Shown here piece by piece: positions 1 to 7,732 of a DNA stretch of 50,651 nt. The notes below the pieces were generated by a model that was not told the DNA's origin, searched no databases, and worked only from the letters and a program-made list of their open reading frames with translations. The stretch lies in the NCBI GenBank assembly GCA_021203145.1, contig JAJQBS010000008.1, forward strand, positions 1 through 50,651, given 5' to 3'. Made by a program: the position numbers and the translations under genes. Positions within the stretch are counted from its first letter, which is position 1. Every line of letters starts with the position of its first letter. This stretch comes from Lachnospiraceae bacterium (GTDB taxonomy: Bacteria; Bacillota; Clostridia; Lachnospirales; Lachnospiraceae).

Positions 1-1
1 G

Positions 2-379
2 ACCGAGACGGAGACAGAGACAGAGACAGAAACAGAGACAGAAACAGAGACAGAAGCGCAGACCGAAGCTGCAACCGAGGCAGAGACAGAGACTGCAACC
101 GAGGCAGAGACAGAGACTGCGACCGAGGCAGAGACAGAGACTGCGACCGAGGCAGAGACAGAAACTGAAACGGAAACAGAGACGACGGCAGAAACAACAG
201 TGGAGACAACGGCAGAGACGGAAACAGAGACAACCACAGAGACAACCGATGAAACTACAGATGACACTGCTTCCGTACAGACAGGGGATGATTCTACCCC
301 ATGGCTGTGGGCAATGATAGCTCTGTTCTCCGGGTTTGGCCTGGCGTATACAGCCGCTTACCGCAGGAGAAGATGCTGA
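2..379 (+). CDS. C-terminal end of a Thr/Glu-repeat cell-surface protein with a QTGD-type sorting signal (5' partial)
   Basis: The frame is open from the window edge to the TGA at 377-379 (about 125 residues visible). The first 85 or so residues are Thr-Glu/Ala-Glu dipeptide repeats, followed by a Thr-rich stretch, then SVQTGDDS, a hydrophobic segment (PWLWAMIALFSGFGLAYTA) and a basic tail YRRRRC. This layout (polar stalk, QTGD motif, membrane segment, positive tail) is the variant LPXTG-like sorting signal common in Clostridia, so the protein is probably exported and linked to the wall by a class B- or D-like sortase. The acidic stalk would act as a spacer. The functional N-terminal domain is outside the window and cannot be named. 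Confidence 0.8.
   Translation, partial: TETETETETETETETETEAQTEAATEAETETATEAETETATEAETETATEAETETETETETTAETTVETTAETETETTTETTDETTDDTASVQTGDDSTPWLWAMIALFSGFGLAYTAAYRRRRC
74..169 (+). repeat. 24-bp tandem repeat inside the surface protein gene
   Basis: Four near-identical 24-bp units start at 74, 98, 122 and 146. Each encodes TEAETETA, with only silent or single-base changes between copies. They lie in a longer gag-aca dipeptide array that begins at the window edge. Such arrays can change copy number by slippage without breaking frame, altering stalk length. Confidence 0.8.
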
Positions 380-435
380 ACACGCTGGAAATGGTGTGCG
401 TGACGAAGCCGGGCGATTGATTCGAGTAAAAAAAG

Positions 436-470
436 CAGCCATCCGGGATATTTCCCTGGGTGGCTGTTTT
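436..470 (+). terminator. Rho-independent terminator of the surface protein gene
   Basis: A 9-bp stem, CAGCCATCC (436-444) with GGGTGGCTG (458-466), one T-G pair, is followed by TTTT. It lies 57 bp after the stop codon. A second weaker hairpin, CTGCCC/GGGCAG (502-520), follows. Confidence 0.8.
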
Positions 471-549
471 GCTGCAGACATTTGTCAGCTGATTCTTCTG
501 CCTGCCCGGAAAAAGGGCAGATGACTCTTATTTTCTTCTCGGATAGTCG

Positions 550-578
550 TGGACAAATGATGCCTGGACAGCTATAAT
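550..578 (+). promoter_or_regulatory. Sigma-A type promoter upstream of the AAA/PD-(D/E)XK gene
   Basis: A -35 box TGGACA (550-555) is separated by 17 bp from a perfect -10 TATAAT (573-578). It predicts a leader of about 80 nt before the TTG start at 667. Confidence 0.65.
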
Positions 579-649
579 GATAATAACGCAAGAACAGTGA
601 AAAGGCAGACGTATTTATCCGCAGCGCCAAAAGGCGGTTGAGAATGACA

Positions 650-659
650 GGGGGGGGGG
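650..659 (+). promoter_or_regulatory. Ten-G homopolymer acting as Shine-Dalgarno
   Basis: Ten consecutive G end 7 nt before the TTG start at 667, exactly where the ribosome binding site should be, and no other SD-like sequence is present. A homopolymer this long is prone to slipped-strand changes, which would alter SD strength and spacing. Confidence 0.6.
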
Positions 660-666
660 ATTTGTC

Positions 667-2346
667 TTGAAAAGTGAAAGAAAAACGGTTGCATTGGGGA
701 TTACTGATTTTTCCGATATCATATCCAGAAATGTGTTTTATGTAGACAAGACGTATTTTATCAAGGACTGGTATAACAGCGCGGACCAGGTCACTCTCAT
801 CACCAGGCCGAGAAGGTTTGGGAAGACGCTGACACTGAGTATGGTGGAGACTTTTTTCTCAAATCAGTATGCGGGCAGCTCGCATTTGTTTGAGGGTTTG
901 TCGGTGTGGGAAGATGAGAAATTTCGTGATCTAAAAGGGAAATTTCCTGTCATTAATTTTAGCCTGGCCAATGTGAAACAGAAGAGCTATGAGAGCATGA
1001 AGACGGTCATTCGGATGCTGCTGGCCGAGCTGTTCGATCGCCATTCTTACTTGCTGAAATCGGAAAAGCTTTCAGAAACAGAAAAAGAGGAAATCTTGAA
1101 ATTTAAGCAGGAAAGAGCACCGGATGAGAAATGCATGCACGCATTCCGATTCCTGTCTAAGTGTATGTATGAGCATTTTGGCGAAAAAGTCATTATCCTG
1201 ATTGATGAATATGACACACCGATGCTGGAGGCTTATACGGCGGGGTATTGGGAGGACGCAATTGAATACACGCGGCGCATGTTTCATGCTGCATTTAAGG
1301 ATAACCCATATCTGGATCGGGGATTGATGACAGGAATCACAAGGATAACGCAGGAATCCATCTTTTCTGATCTCAACAATCCGCGCGTGGTAACGACTAC
1401 CGTGGAGATGTACCAGACCTGCTTCGGCTTTACAGAGAAGGAAGTGTTTACGGCACTGGAGGATTATGATCTGAGCGAAAGAAAGGGCGAAGTGAAATAC
1501 TGGTATGACGGATTTCAGTTTGGCAGTCGGAAGGAGATTTATAATCCCTGGTCTATCCTTAATTTTTTGAGTGAAAAATGTCTGAAGCCTTACTGGATGA
1601 ATACCAGTGGGAACGCTCTGGTTGGCAAGCTGGTGCGGGAAGGCTCTCTTAAGGTGAAGGATGAGTTCGAGACACTTCTCGGGGGCGGCACAGTGAAAAC
1701 TGAGATTGACGAATCCATTACCTACGCAGAACTGAGCGGGGATTCGAAAACGATCTGGAGCTGGTTTTTAACGACCGGATATGTGAAAACGGTCAGACGG
1801 GTCGATGAAAAATATGAGATTTCATTGACAAATTATGAAGTGCGCGAAGCGATGTATAAGCTGGTGAAAAAATGGTTTTCCGCTTCCTATGATGAATACA
1901 CGGAGTTTATCCGCATGCTTCTTTGCGGGAATCTGGAAGGGATGCAGCGATATATGGAAAAAGTCGTGCTCTACACCTTCAGCTATTTTGATGTCGGAAG
2001 CCATTCCTCGGAGAGCGAACAGGCGGAACAGTTTTATCATGGCTTTACGTTGGGGCTGATCGCTGATCTGTACCGAACCCATATTTTGACATCAAATAGA
2101 GAAAGTGGTTTCGGACGGTACGATGTCTGCATCGAGCCGCTGGATAAGTCGAGGGATGGCATTATCATCGAATTTAAAGTGTTTGAGTCAAAGAAAGAGG
2201 AGACACTGGAGGATACGGTAAAACGGGCGCTTTCACAGATAGAAAGCATGAACTATGAAGCGGATCTGAAAGCGAGAGGGGTCAGCAAAATCAGGAAATA
2301 TGGATTTGCTTTCCGCGGAAAAGAGGTACTGATCGGAAGAGATTAG
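667..2346 (+). CDS. AAA-ATPase-like / PD-(D/E)XK nuclease family protein (DUF1703 type), copy 1
   Basis: The 559-residue protein has the layout of the AAA-ATPase_like plus PDDEXK_9 families. The Walker A-like motif RPRRFGKT is near residues 46-53, a Walker B-like ILIDEYD near 177, and the GIT-type sensor segment (LMTGITRI) follows. The C-terminal nuclease-like fold carries RYDVCIEP and IIIEFKV near 483-503, which supply the Asp and the Glu-x-Lys of a PD-(D/E)XK site. Members are numerous in gut Clostridia and Bacteroidetes; the role is not established, though mobile-element or defence functions are often suggested. The start is TTG, with the G10 tract as SD. A paralogue lies at 12351-13928. 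Confidence 0.85.
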   Translation: MKSERKTVALGITDFSDIISRNVFYVDKTYFIKDWYNSADQVTLITRPRRFGKTLTLSMVETFFSNQYAGSSHLFEGLSVWEDEKFRDLKGKFPVINFSLANVKQKSYESMKTVIRMLLAELFDRHSYLLKSEKLSETEKEEILKFKQERAPDEKCMHAFRFLSKCMYEHFGEKVIILIDEYDTPMLEAYTAGYWEDAIEYTRRMFHAAFKDNPYLDRGLMTGITRITQESIFSDLNNPRVVTTTVEMYQTCFGFTEKEVFTALEDYDLSERKGEVKYWYDGFQFGSRKEIYNPWSILNFLSEKCLKPYWMNTSGNALVGKLVREGSLKVKDEFETLLGGGTVKTEIDESITYAELSGDSKTIWSWFLTTGYVKTVRRVDEKYEISLTNYEVREAMYKLVKKWFSASYDEYTEFIRMLLCGNLEGMQRYMEKVVLYTFSYFDVGSHSSESEQAEQFYHGFTLGLIADLYRTHILTSNRESGFGRYDVCIEPLDKSRDGIIIEFKVFESKKEETLEDTVKRALSQIESMNYEADLKARGVSKIRKYGFAFRGKEVLIGRD

Positions 2347-2457
2347 AAAAATAATATGCGCACAGGCGCGTAAGGAATTCAAAATAAATAAGGTGAACTC
2401 ATGTTTTGGAAAGCCGGGCAAAAAGTACAAATAACCGGTGAAAAAGCTTTAATTCTA

Positions 2458-2486
2458 TTGCAACTTCGGTCATCGTATGCTATAAT
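2458..2486 (+). promoter_or_regulatory. Sigma-A type promoter of the TetR gene
   Basis: TTGCAA (2458-2463), 17-bp spacer, TATAAT (2481-2486). It predicts a leader of about 75 nt before the start at 2568. Confidence 0.7.
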
Positions 2487-2567
2487 CCGAAAAATAGAAC
2501 ACATTTTAATTTGCGTATGCCCGTGACGCTGGTGTGGGCGTACCGCATGATATGGGGAGAGCGGCAG

Positions 2568-3260
2568 ATGGCTGAGGGCAAACGGGAAAGGAATCGTGAG
2601 TTACTGAAACAGAGAATTTTGTATGTGGCGGCAAAGGATTTTCTGGAGCGCGGCTACACGGACACAACGATGCGCAGCATTGCAGCAAAGAGCCGCTTAA
2701 GCAGTGGCTCCGTGACGAATCTGTATGCTTCCAAGGAAGATATCCTGTGCGGTCTCGTGCAGTTTGTGTTTGAACGGCAGTTCGATATGACCGGTCAGCT
2801 GCTGCATGGCATCACGGATGACCGGGTTCTGCTGTACGCTTCGGAGACGGTCTTACAGCTTCATATTGCGGAGCTGAATGAAAATCTGCGTGAACTGTAC
2901 TGCAATGCCTATTCGTTACCCAAAACCTCCGCCCTTTTGCGGCAGGCCATCACCGGCAAAATAGAATTTCTTTTTAAGGAGAGACTGCCCGGCCTTGAGA
3001 CAAAGGATTTTTATAAGCTGGAGATTGCCACCGGCAGCATCATGCGGGGATTTATGGTTGTCCCCTGCTCCATGTGGTTCACGATGGAGGAGAAGGTAAT
3101 GGCATTTCTGGAGACCTCCCTGGCTGTCTACCGAGTGCCGGAGGATGAAATTCAGAAAGCAATTTCATTTGTCGGAGGGTTTGATTTTGCAAAAATCGCG
3201 CAGGAGACGCTCGATGGTATTCTCCGGTATCTGGAGGAAAAACAGAGGGAATTTCTATAG
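2568..3260 (+). CDS. TetR/AcrR family transcriptional regulator
   Basis: The ATG at 2568 is chosen because GGGGAGAG (2554-2561) stands 6 nt before it, giving 230 residues. The N-terminal 50 residues match the TetR DNA-binding domain: a first helix with ILYVAAKDFLERGYTDTTMRSIA, then the recognition helix region LSSGSVTNLYASKEDIL. The remaining helical part would bind a ligand and dimerise; the ligand cannot be inferred. It has its own promoter and is followed by a hairpin terminator, so it appears monocistronic. The neighbours (AAA/PD-(D/E)XK protein, recQ) do not suggest a target. Confidence 0.88.
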   Translation: MAEGKRERNRELLKQRILYVAAKDFLERGYTDTTMRSIAAKSRLSSGSVTNLYASKEDILCGLVQFVFERQFDMTGQLLHGITDDRVLLYASETVLQLHIAELNENLRELYCNAYSLPKTSALLRQAITGKIEFLFKERLPGLETKDFYKLEIATGSIMRGFMVVPCSMWFTMEEKVMAFLETSLAVYRVPEDEIQKAISFVGGFDFAKIAQETLDGILRYLEEKQREFL

Positions 3261-3321
3261 GAAAAGGATTTTATAAAGTGAAAAAGTTGGCAGAACATTA
3301 AAAAAGTTTACAGGAAATTTG

Positions 3322-3349
3322 CAGGCTGCGTAAGAATCACAGCCTGTTT
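3322..3349 (+). terminator. Hairpin terminator after the TetR gene (dispersed hairpin family)
   Basis: CAGGCTG (3322-3328) pairs with CAGCCTG (3340-3346), followed by TTT. Stem and loop sequence closely match the hairpin at 10375-10399, including the loop TAAGAA, so both belong to one repeated element. Confidence 0.6.
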
Positions 3350-3380
3350 CAGCGCAGATAAAAGCAGACAGGTATAAAAA

Positions 3381-5648
3381 GTGGACGCAAAACAGACATT
3401 AAAAAAGTATTTCGGCTATGATACCTGGAAATCCGGACAGGAAGAAATTATAGACGCGGTTCTGTCCGGAAAAGATGTGTTGGCGATCATGCCGACCGGA
3501 GCGGGGAAATCGGTATGTTATCAGGTGCCGGCAATGCTTTTGCCTGGGATTACGATCGTCATATCTCCGCTGATTTCCCTTATGCAGGATCAGGTAAAGG
3601 CGTTAAATGAAGCGGGAATTCATGCGGGCTATATCAATTCATCCCTGACAGAGTCCCAGATCACGAGAGTCTATGCGAAGGCTGCCAAAGGAGCGTATAA
3701 AATCCTGTATGTCGCGCCGGAGCGGCTGGAAAGCCAGGATTTCGTGGAGTTTACGGAGCAGATTTGTATATCCATGGTAACGGTTGACGAAGCGCACTGC
3801 ATTTCCCAGTGGGGGCAGGATTTCAGACCCAGCTATCTGAAAATCATAGATTTTATCGACCGCCTGCAGGAAAGGCCGATTGTAAGCGCATTCACAGCGA
3901 CCGCTACAGAAGAGGTGAAAACGGATATTTCCTGCGTACTTAAGCTGCAGGAGCCGAAAATCGTAGTTACCGGGTTTGACCGAGAGAACCTCTATTTCAG
4001 AGTCGAGACAACAGGCAGGAAGGATGACTTTGTACTCGAATACATAAGGGAGCATCCGGGCGAAAGCGGTATTATATACTGTGCCACAAGAAAGAATGTG
4101 GACAAACTATATGAACGGTTATCCGCTGACGGTGTATCGGCGGCAAGATACCACGCTGGAATGAACAATGAGGATAGAAAAGAAAGCCAGGACGATTTCA
4201 TTTACGACCGGACTCTGGTGATCGTCGCTACAAACGCGTTCGGCATGGGCATCGACAAATCCAACGTAAGGTTTGTGATTCACTATAATATGCCTCAGAG
4301 CATGGAGAATTATTATCAGGAGGCCGGCCGGGCGGGCAGAGACGGCGGGCCGTCGCAGTGTATTCTGCTGTTTTCTCCGCAGGATATTATGATCAACAAA
4401 TTTCTGCTGGAGCATAAAGACTTTACAGATATTTCCTACGAGGATATAGAATCCATCCGGGGGCGCGATGCAAAAAAACTTCAAATCATGGAAGGATATT
4501 GCAGGACTGCCGGATGCCTGCGCAATTATATTCTTGCGTACTTTGGCGAGAAAAGGAATGGACAATGTAATTCCTGCGGCAATTGTCACAGAGAATATAC
4601 AGAGATTGATATGACAGAGGACGCGAAGCAGGTCATCAATTGCGTCTGGGAGACAAAGGGAAGATATGGCCTTAGTATCATCCTTGGTACACTTCTCGGA
4701 GCAGACAGAGCCAGACTGAAGGAAGTAGGGGCTACTGGCTATAAGACATATGGGGTACTGAAAAACCGCTCTGAATCAGAGCTCCGACTGCTGATCAGTC
4801 AGCTTCTCACGGACGGATATCTCTGCCAGACTACTGATAAATACAGCGTGATCCGCATGGGAAACATAGCTCCGCTAAAGGATGCGGCGACGCGCATCCT
4901 GGTTCGGGTTCATGAAGACAAAGAGCCGGAACGCCAGGCAAAACCCCGCAGCAGGAGAAGGTCGGATTCCCTCACAAAAGCAGGATATGAATTATTTGAG
5001 GAGCTGCGCCAGCTGCGGCTCGCGATCGCCAGAGAGGAAGGCATGCCGCCATACATTATCTTCAGCGATAAAACGCTGATTGATATGAGCGCCAAAGTAC
5101 CTCGTGACAAAACGGCCATGATGAACGTATCCGGCGTAGGTGAGGCCAAATACGAGAAATACGGCGGCAGGTTTCTGGATGCAATCGCTACCTTTTTGGA
5201 GGAACATCCCGATTCCGTCATCAGCATAGAGGTCGATGAAGATGCTTCTGGAGATTCTTCCAAAGAAAAAAGCGTGCCCGATAAAAAGGTAAAAAAGCAA
5301 AAAGGGGCATTTTATCTTAACCCGGAAGACGGGGACAAGTTTGAATATAAGGATCTTTCACTTTTGGGTGAAATCAGAGATGAGCTGAACAGGATTACAT
5401 CTGCAGATAACGTAAAGCGTATTTTTGGGACAGACATCTTCCGAATGCTGACAGGACGGGGATATGTGGAAGAACGGCAGATAGAAGGCAGGTCTGTCCA
5501 GGTACAGACAGAGTTGGGACTATCCAAAGGCATTGCTGCCGCTGAAAAGATAAGCAAGGCGGGGAATGCTTACACAGTACTTATGTATCCGCCGGCAGTT
5601 CAGAAAGAGATTGTGGAGTATTATATTGAAATTGGAAAACGGACATGA
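3381..5648 (+). CDS. recQ: ATP-dependent DNA helicase RecQ (interrupted by TGA before its last domain)
   Basis: The 755-residue protein unwinds DNA 3'-5' in recombination and fork repair. Seen: Walker A TGAGKS (39-44), DEAH box (136-139), motif VI GRAGRDG (about 316-322), a four-cysteine zinc site in the RQC region (about 374-400), and an HRDC domain (about 534-600). A further C-terminal segment follows. The start is GTG at 3381, with a weak SD (AGACAGG) about 8 nt upstream. Beyond the TGA at 5646-5648 the same frame stays open to 5903 and encodes a helix-turn-helix-like tail of the kind many relatives carry, so the gene appears to have been cut by one nonsense change. The helicase core is complete and probably active. 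Confidence 0.93.
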   Translation: MDAKQTLKKYFGYDTWKSGQEEIIDAVLSGKDVLAIMPTGAGKSVCYQVPAMLLPGITIVISPLISLMQDQVKALNEAGIHAGYINSSLTESQITRVYAKAAKGAYKILYVAPERLESQDFVEFTEQICISMVTVDEAHCISQWGQDFRPSYLKIIDFIDRLQERPIVSAFTATATEEVKTDISCVLKLQEPKIVVTGFDRENLYFRVETTGRKDDFVLEYIREHPGESGIIYCATRKNVDKLYERLSADGVSAARYHAGMNNEDRKESQDDFIYDRTLVIVATNAFGMGIDKSNVRFVIHYNMPQSMENYYQEAGRAGRDGGPSQCILLFSPQDIMINKFLLEHKDFTDISYEDIESIRGRDAKKLQIMEGYCRTAGCLRNYILAYFGEKRNGQCNSCGNCHREYTEIDMTEDAKQVINCVWETKGRYGLSIILGTLLGADRARLKEVGATGYKTYGVLKNRSESELRLLISQLLTDGYLCQTTDKYSVIRMGNIAPLKDAATRILVRVHEDKEPERQAKPRSRRRSDSLTKAGYELFEELRQLRLAIAREEGMPPYIIFSDKTLIDMSAKVPRDKTAMMNVSGVGEAKYEKYGGRFLDAIATFLEEHPDSVISIEVDEDASGDSSKEKSVPDKKVKKQKGAFYLNPEDGDKFEYKDLSLLGEIRDELNRITSADNVKRIFGTDIFRMLTGRGYVEERQIEGRSVQVQTELGLSKGIAAAEKISKAGNAYTVLMYPPAVQKEIVEYYIEIGKRT

Positions 5649-5903
5649 GCTGACGAAGATGCCGGATTATATGATGCCGAAGGAACAGGCAGAGCGGAAT
5701 ATAACCGCAAAATGAACCGGCCAGATGGAGCCGGGAGATCATGGACGGAGAAAGAGGATGTGCAGCTCGATGATGAGTATCATTCCGGCATGGGGATTTC
5801 TGAGATCGCAAAGGCTCATGACCGCACGAATGGAGCGATAAGCGCCAGACTTAAAAAGCATGGGATAATCACCTTCTTATCTACCTTAAGATACCGGCGT
5901 TAA
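5649..5903 (+). pseudogene. In-frame continuation of recQ after TGA: detached HTH tail
   Basis: Reading on from the recQ stop in the same frame gives 84 codons without a stop. Residues from MNRPDGAGRSWTEKEDVQ onward contain W-x3-ED-x2-L, GISEIAKAH, RTNGAIS and ARLKKHGI, the Myb/SANT-like helix-turn-helix signature found at the C-terminus of many clostridial RecQ and related helicases. An ATG at 5712 could start a 63-residue separate protein, but no good SD precedes it. Either it is translated alone, or by readthrough of UGA, or it is dead. Confidence 0.6.
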
Positions 5904-6010
5904 GCTTTTTTTAAGAAAAAAGTTTGAGACTTTGGGCTGAAAAATACGTCTTATAGTATAGAAGTACTTCTTGTAAATACAGATCGGTAACATCGGTAAC
6001 GAATGAAACC

Positions 6011-6418
6011 ATGGAAATGAGGAAACAGGAAATGGAAGATACACAGATCATCCGGATGTATGAACTGCGCAATGAGGATGCGGTGATTGAGACCAGTATG
6101 AGCCTGCAAAGCGGCGTTATCCCTGAATTGGATGAGGATCTTTCCAATACAGGGAATTATGTCATTTATTATCTGGGAGAGGAAGGCTCTTTTTCAGAAG
6201 ATGTGCTGGAGATAGAACTGACGGTAAATGTTTATAAGACGGACGACATTGATGAGGAAGGAAATCCGTTCACATGGAATTTCAGCGCATCTCGTGAAGA
6301 ACTGGAGGATAATACGCTCTCTGTTTCAATAAACCAGAACTTTTATGATGAAAGCACAGGTGTTGAATTCCAGATGGAGACAGTGACTATCACGCCAATA
6401 AGCAGCCGAATTTGTTAA
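6011..6418 (+). CDS. Hypothetical protein, probable remnant of an extracellular domain
   Basis: The 135-residue frame lacks a convincing start: ATGs at 6011, 6017 and 6032 compete, and the only SD-like sequence (GAGGAAACAGG) favours the last. Content is acidic and beta-rich, with NPFTWNFSASREELEDNTL and GVEFQMETVTITPI. This resembles the extracellular Ig-like parts of DUF4179/DUF5643 proteins that are membrane-bound partners of sigma factors. That is a pattern match only. No membrane segment is present, so it is likely a fragment. Confidence 0.4.
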   Translation: MEMRKQEMEDTQIIRMYELRNEDAVIETSMSLQSGVIPELDEDLSNTGNYVIYYLGEEGSFSEDVLEIELTVNVYKTDDIDEEGNPFTWNFSASREELEDNTLSVSINQNFYDESTGVEFQMETVTITPISSRIC

Positions 6419-6572
6419 ATGGATAGAAGCTGTTATTGCAAATAGCCATATATATGCACCGATGGCAGGAGTAGACGTTAAAAAGAGTGCAGACAGGTTG
6501 TTCGAAAAAGAACCGCCTGGTGAGAATGAAAGCTGCAATGATTCATCGAAAAAGAATGAGCTGATGGAATGA
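6402..6572 (+). pseudogene. Unidentified C-terminal gene fragment
   Basis: A frame opens after a TAA at 6399 and runs to TGA at 6570-6572, encoding AAEFVKWIEAVIANSHIYAP followed by a lysine-rich tail. It has no start codon or SD and overlaps the end of the preceding frame, as expected of a 3' gene fragment joined by deletion. The family was not recognised. Confidence 0.3.
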
Positions 6573-6616
6573 CGAGTGGTTCATGAAAATATGTAGAAAT
6601 CTGACTGGATAATTCA

Positions 6617-6643
6617 TTGAAACCGAATTGTTCATGGTATACT
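6617..6643 (+). promoter_or_regulatory. Candidate extended -10 promoter
   Basis: TATACT (6638-6643) is preceded by TG at 6635-6636 (extended -10). A possible -35, TTGAAA, lies at 6617-6622 with a short 15-bp spacer. It points into the structured segment at 6650-6746. Confidence 0.4.
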
Positions 6644-6649
6644 GATGTA

Positions 6650-6746
6650 GCTGAAAACCGCGTAGTTAGAGAGAAAAAAACACAATTAACTGCGAGCCGG
6701 GAATACCTGCCGACAAAAAGGGTGCGCAATCCCGGCTTGCAAGTTA
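6650..6746 (+). ncRNA. Candidate structured RNA with two mutually exclusive stems
   Basis: Stem A pairs CGTAGTTA (6661-6668) with TAACTGCG (6687-6694). Stem B pairs TAACT+GCGAGCCGGGA (6687-6702) with TCCCGGCTTGC+AGTTA (6730-6746, one bulged A at 6741), 16 bp in all. The shared strand 6687-6694 means only one can form at a time, the classic layout of a switch or attenuator. No T-tract follows stem B, and no intact gene follows. It could also be the end of a lost mobile element. Confidence 0.35.
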
Positions 6747-6834
6747 GTTCATAAAAAGATTGTCACTTTCCTAATGCATTTTATAGCACATTTCGGGTTA
6801 TGTAAGGGATTAAATCAGAAGTTCCATAAGCCCG

Positions 6835-6903
6835 ATTCAAACCTGGCCTATCAGTAAAGAAGAACTGAATGCCATGATGGACATTTTATACGAGGAGGAC
6901 TGA
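6835..6903 (+). pseudogene. C-terminal fragment of a GntR (YtrA-type) regulator
   Basis: The frame encodes PIQTWPISKEELNAMMDIL and ends YEED-stop. Placed directly before an ABC ATPase start, this matches the C-terminus of the small GntR/YtrA-type regulators that precede ABC-2 transporter operons. The DNA-binding part is gone. Confidence 0.4.
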
Positions 6904-6904
6904 G

Positions 6905-7003
6905 ATGGATTCTGTTTTAGATGTCAGAGTGTTGAACAAGTCCTATATAGGCGGCTTTTCATTGCGTGATGTCACGTTTTCCCTGCCGGAAGGATGCATT
7001 TAG
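6905..7003 (+). pseudogene. N-terminal fragment of an ABC transporter ATPase
   Basis: ATG at 6905 encodes MDSVLDVRVLNKSY and then FSLRDVTFSLPEGCI before TAG at 7001. That is the usual first strand and A-loop region of an ABC-2 type ATPase, cut just before the Walker A motif should appear. It overlaps the GntR fragment's context as in a normal YtrA-type operon, so this operon was deleted from here on. Confidence 0.55.
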
Positions 7004-7098
7004 CGCATGACTTTTCGAAATATGGATGTTCGTCTTGCCAGTGGTGCGGAGGATTGATATAATGGGAGTCGGAGATGTCAATATGAAAGGAAACGGGT

Positions 7099-7477
7099 AT
7101 GACATTAAAAACGGAAAGGCTGATATTGAGACCATGGGATTTGACGGATGCTAATAGCCTATATGAATACGCCAGTGATCCGCACGTAGGTCCGGCCGCC
7201 GGGATGGCCGCCGCATCATAATTTTGAAGAAAGTCGGGACGTCATTAAAAATGTGTTCAATGCGTTGTTGTTTGATCGCCCTACATTACAGCATACTGCG
7301 GACGGAGCGGCGGACTGGATCAGAATGTTTATAAAGACACCGTTTATCGGAATGCCTGCTGAGCAAAAGGAAGCGATTATAGCTGAGACTGTAGAAAAAA
7401 TCAGACCTGAGCTTTTTATAAATGACGGATGGATCATTGATTATGTCCGCATTCGTGTGAAAGCACGGAAAAGGTAA
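7099..7477 (+). pseudogene. Chimeric remnant: GNAT acetyltransferase N-terminus with frameshift, joined to a methyltransferase C-terminus
   Basis: ATG 7099, after AAAGGAAA (7086-7093), starts [18 protein letters not shown] and continues [16 protein letters not shown], typical of RimJ/RimL-type GNAT enzymes. A one-base insertion near 7204 shifts the frame: the expected [16 protein letters not shown] continues in the +1 frame from 7205. From about 7250 the same frame reads ALLFDRPTLQHTADGAADW and ends GWIIDYVRIRVKARKR, the C-terminus of a SAM-dependent methyltransferase. Two genes have thus been fused by deletion and the product is dead. Confidence 0.6.
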
Positions 7478-7562
7478 CGGGAAAAATTCGGCTGATACAT
7501 GTTATGAGAGTATAAAGAAACGGAGCAAAAATCGGAATTTGCAAACGAAGGAAGGATGTTCA

Positions 7563-7661
7563 ATGGCAGAAAGTATCAAGAAACAACTACCTACGGAAGA
7601 GCAGATTCAGAAACGCCTGGAATTAGCCGAGGAGGAATTTCATCTGAAAAAGCCAGATTGA
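7563..7661 (+). CDS. Very short ORF, unrecognised, possibly a truncated gene start
   Basis: ATG 7563 is preceded by GAAGGAAGG and encodes 32 residues, MAESIKKQLPTEEQIQKRLE followed by LAEEEFHLKKPD, a charged helix. The good SD suggests a real start whose body was lost, or a small protein. No family recognised. Confidence 0.3.
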   Translation: MAESIKKQLPTEEQIQKRLELAEEEFHLKKPD

Positions 7662-7732
7662 TATGTATCAGTAACTTACAGACAACTTCCGGGTTATCAG
7701 AGGTAAATATGAAAGGAAAAAGGTGACAGAGC

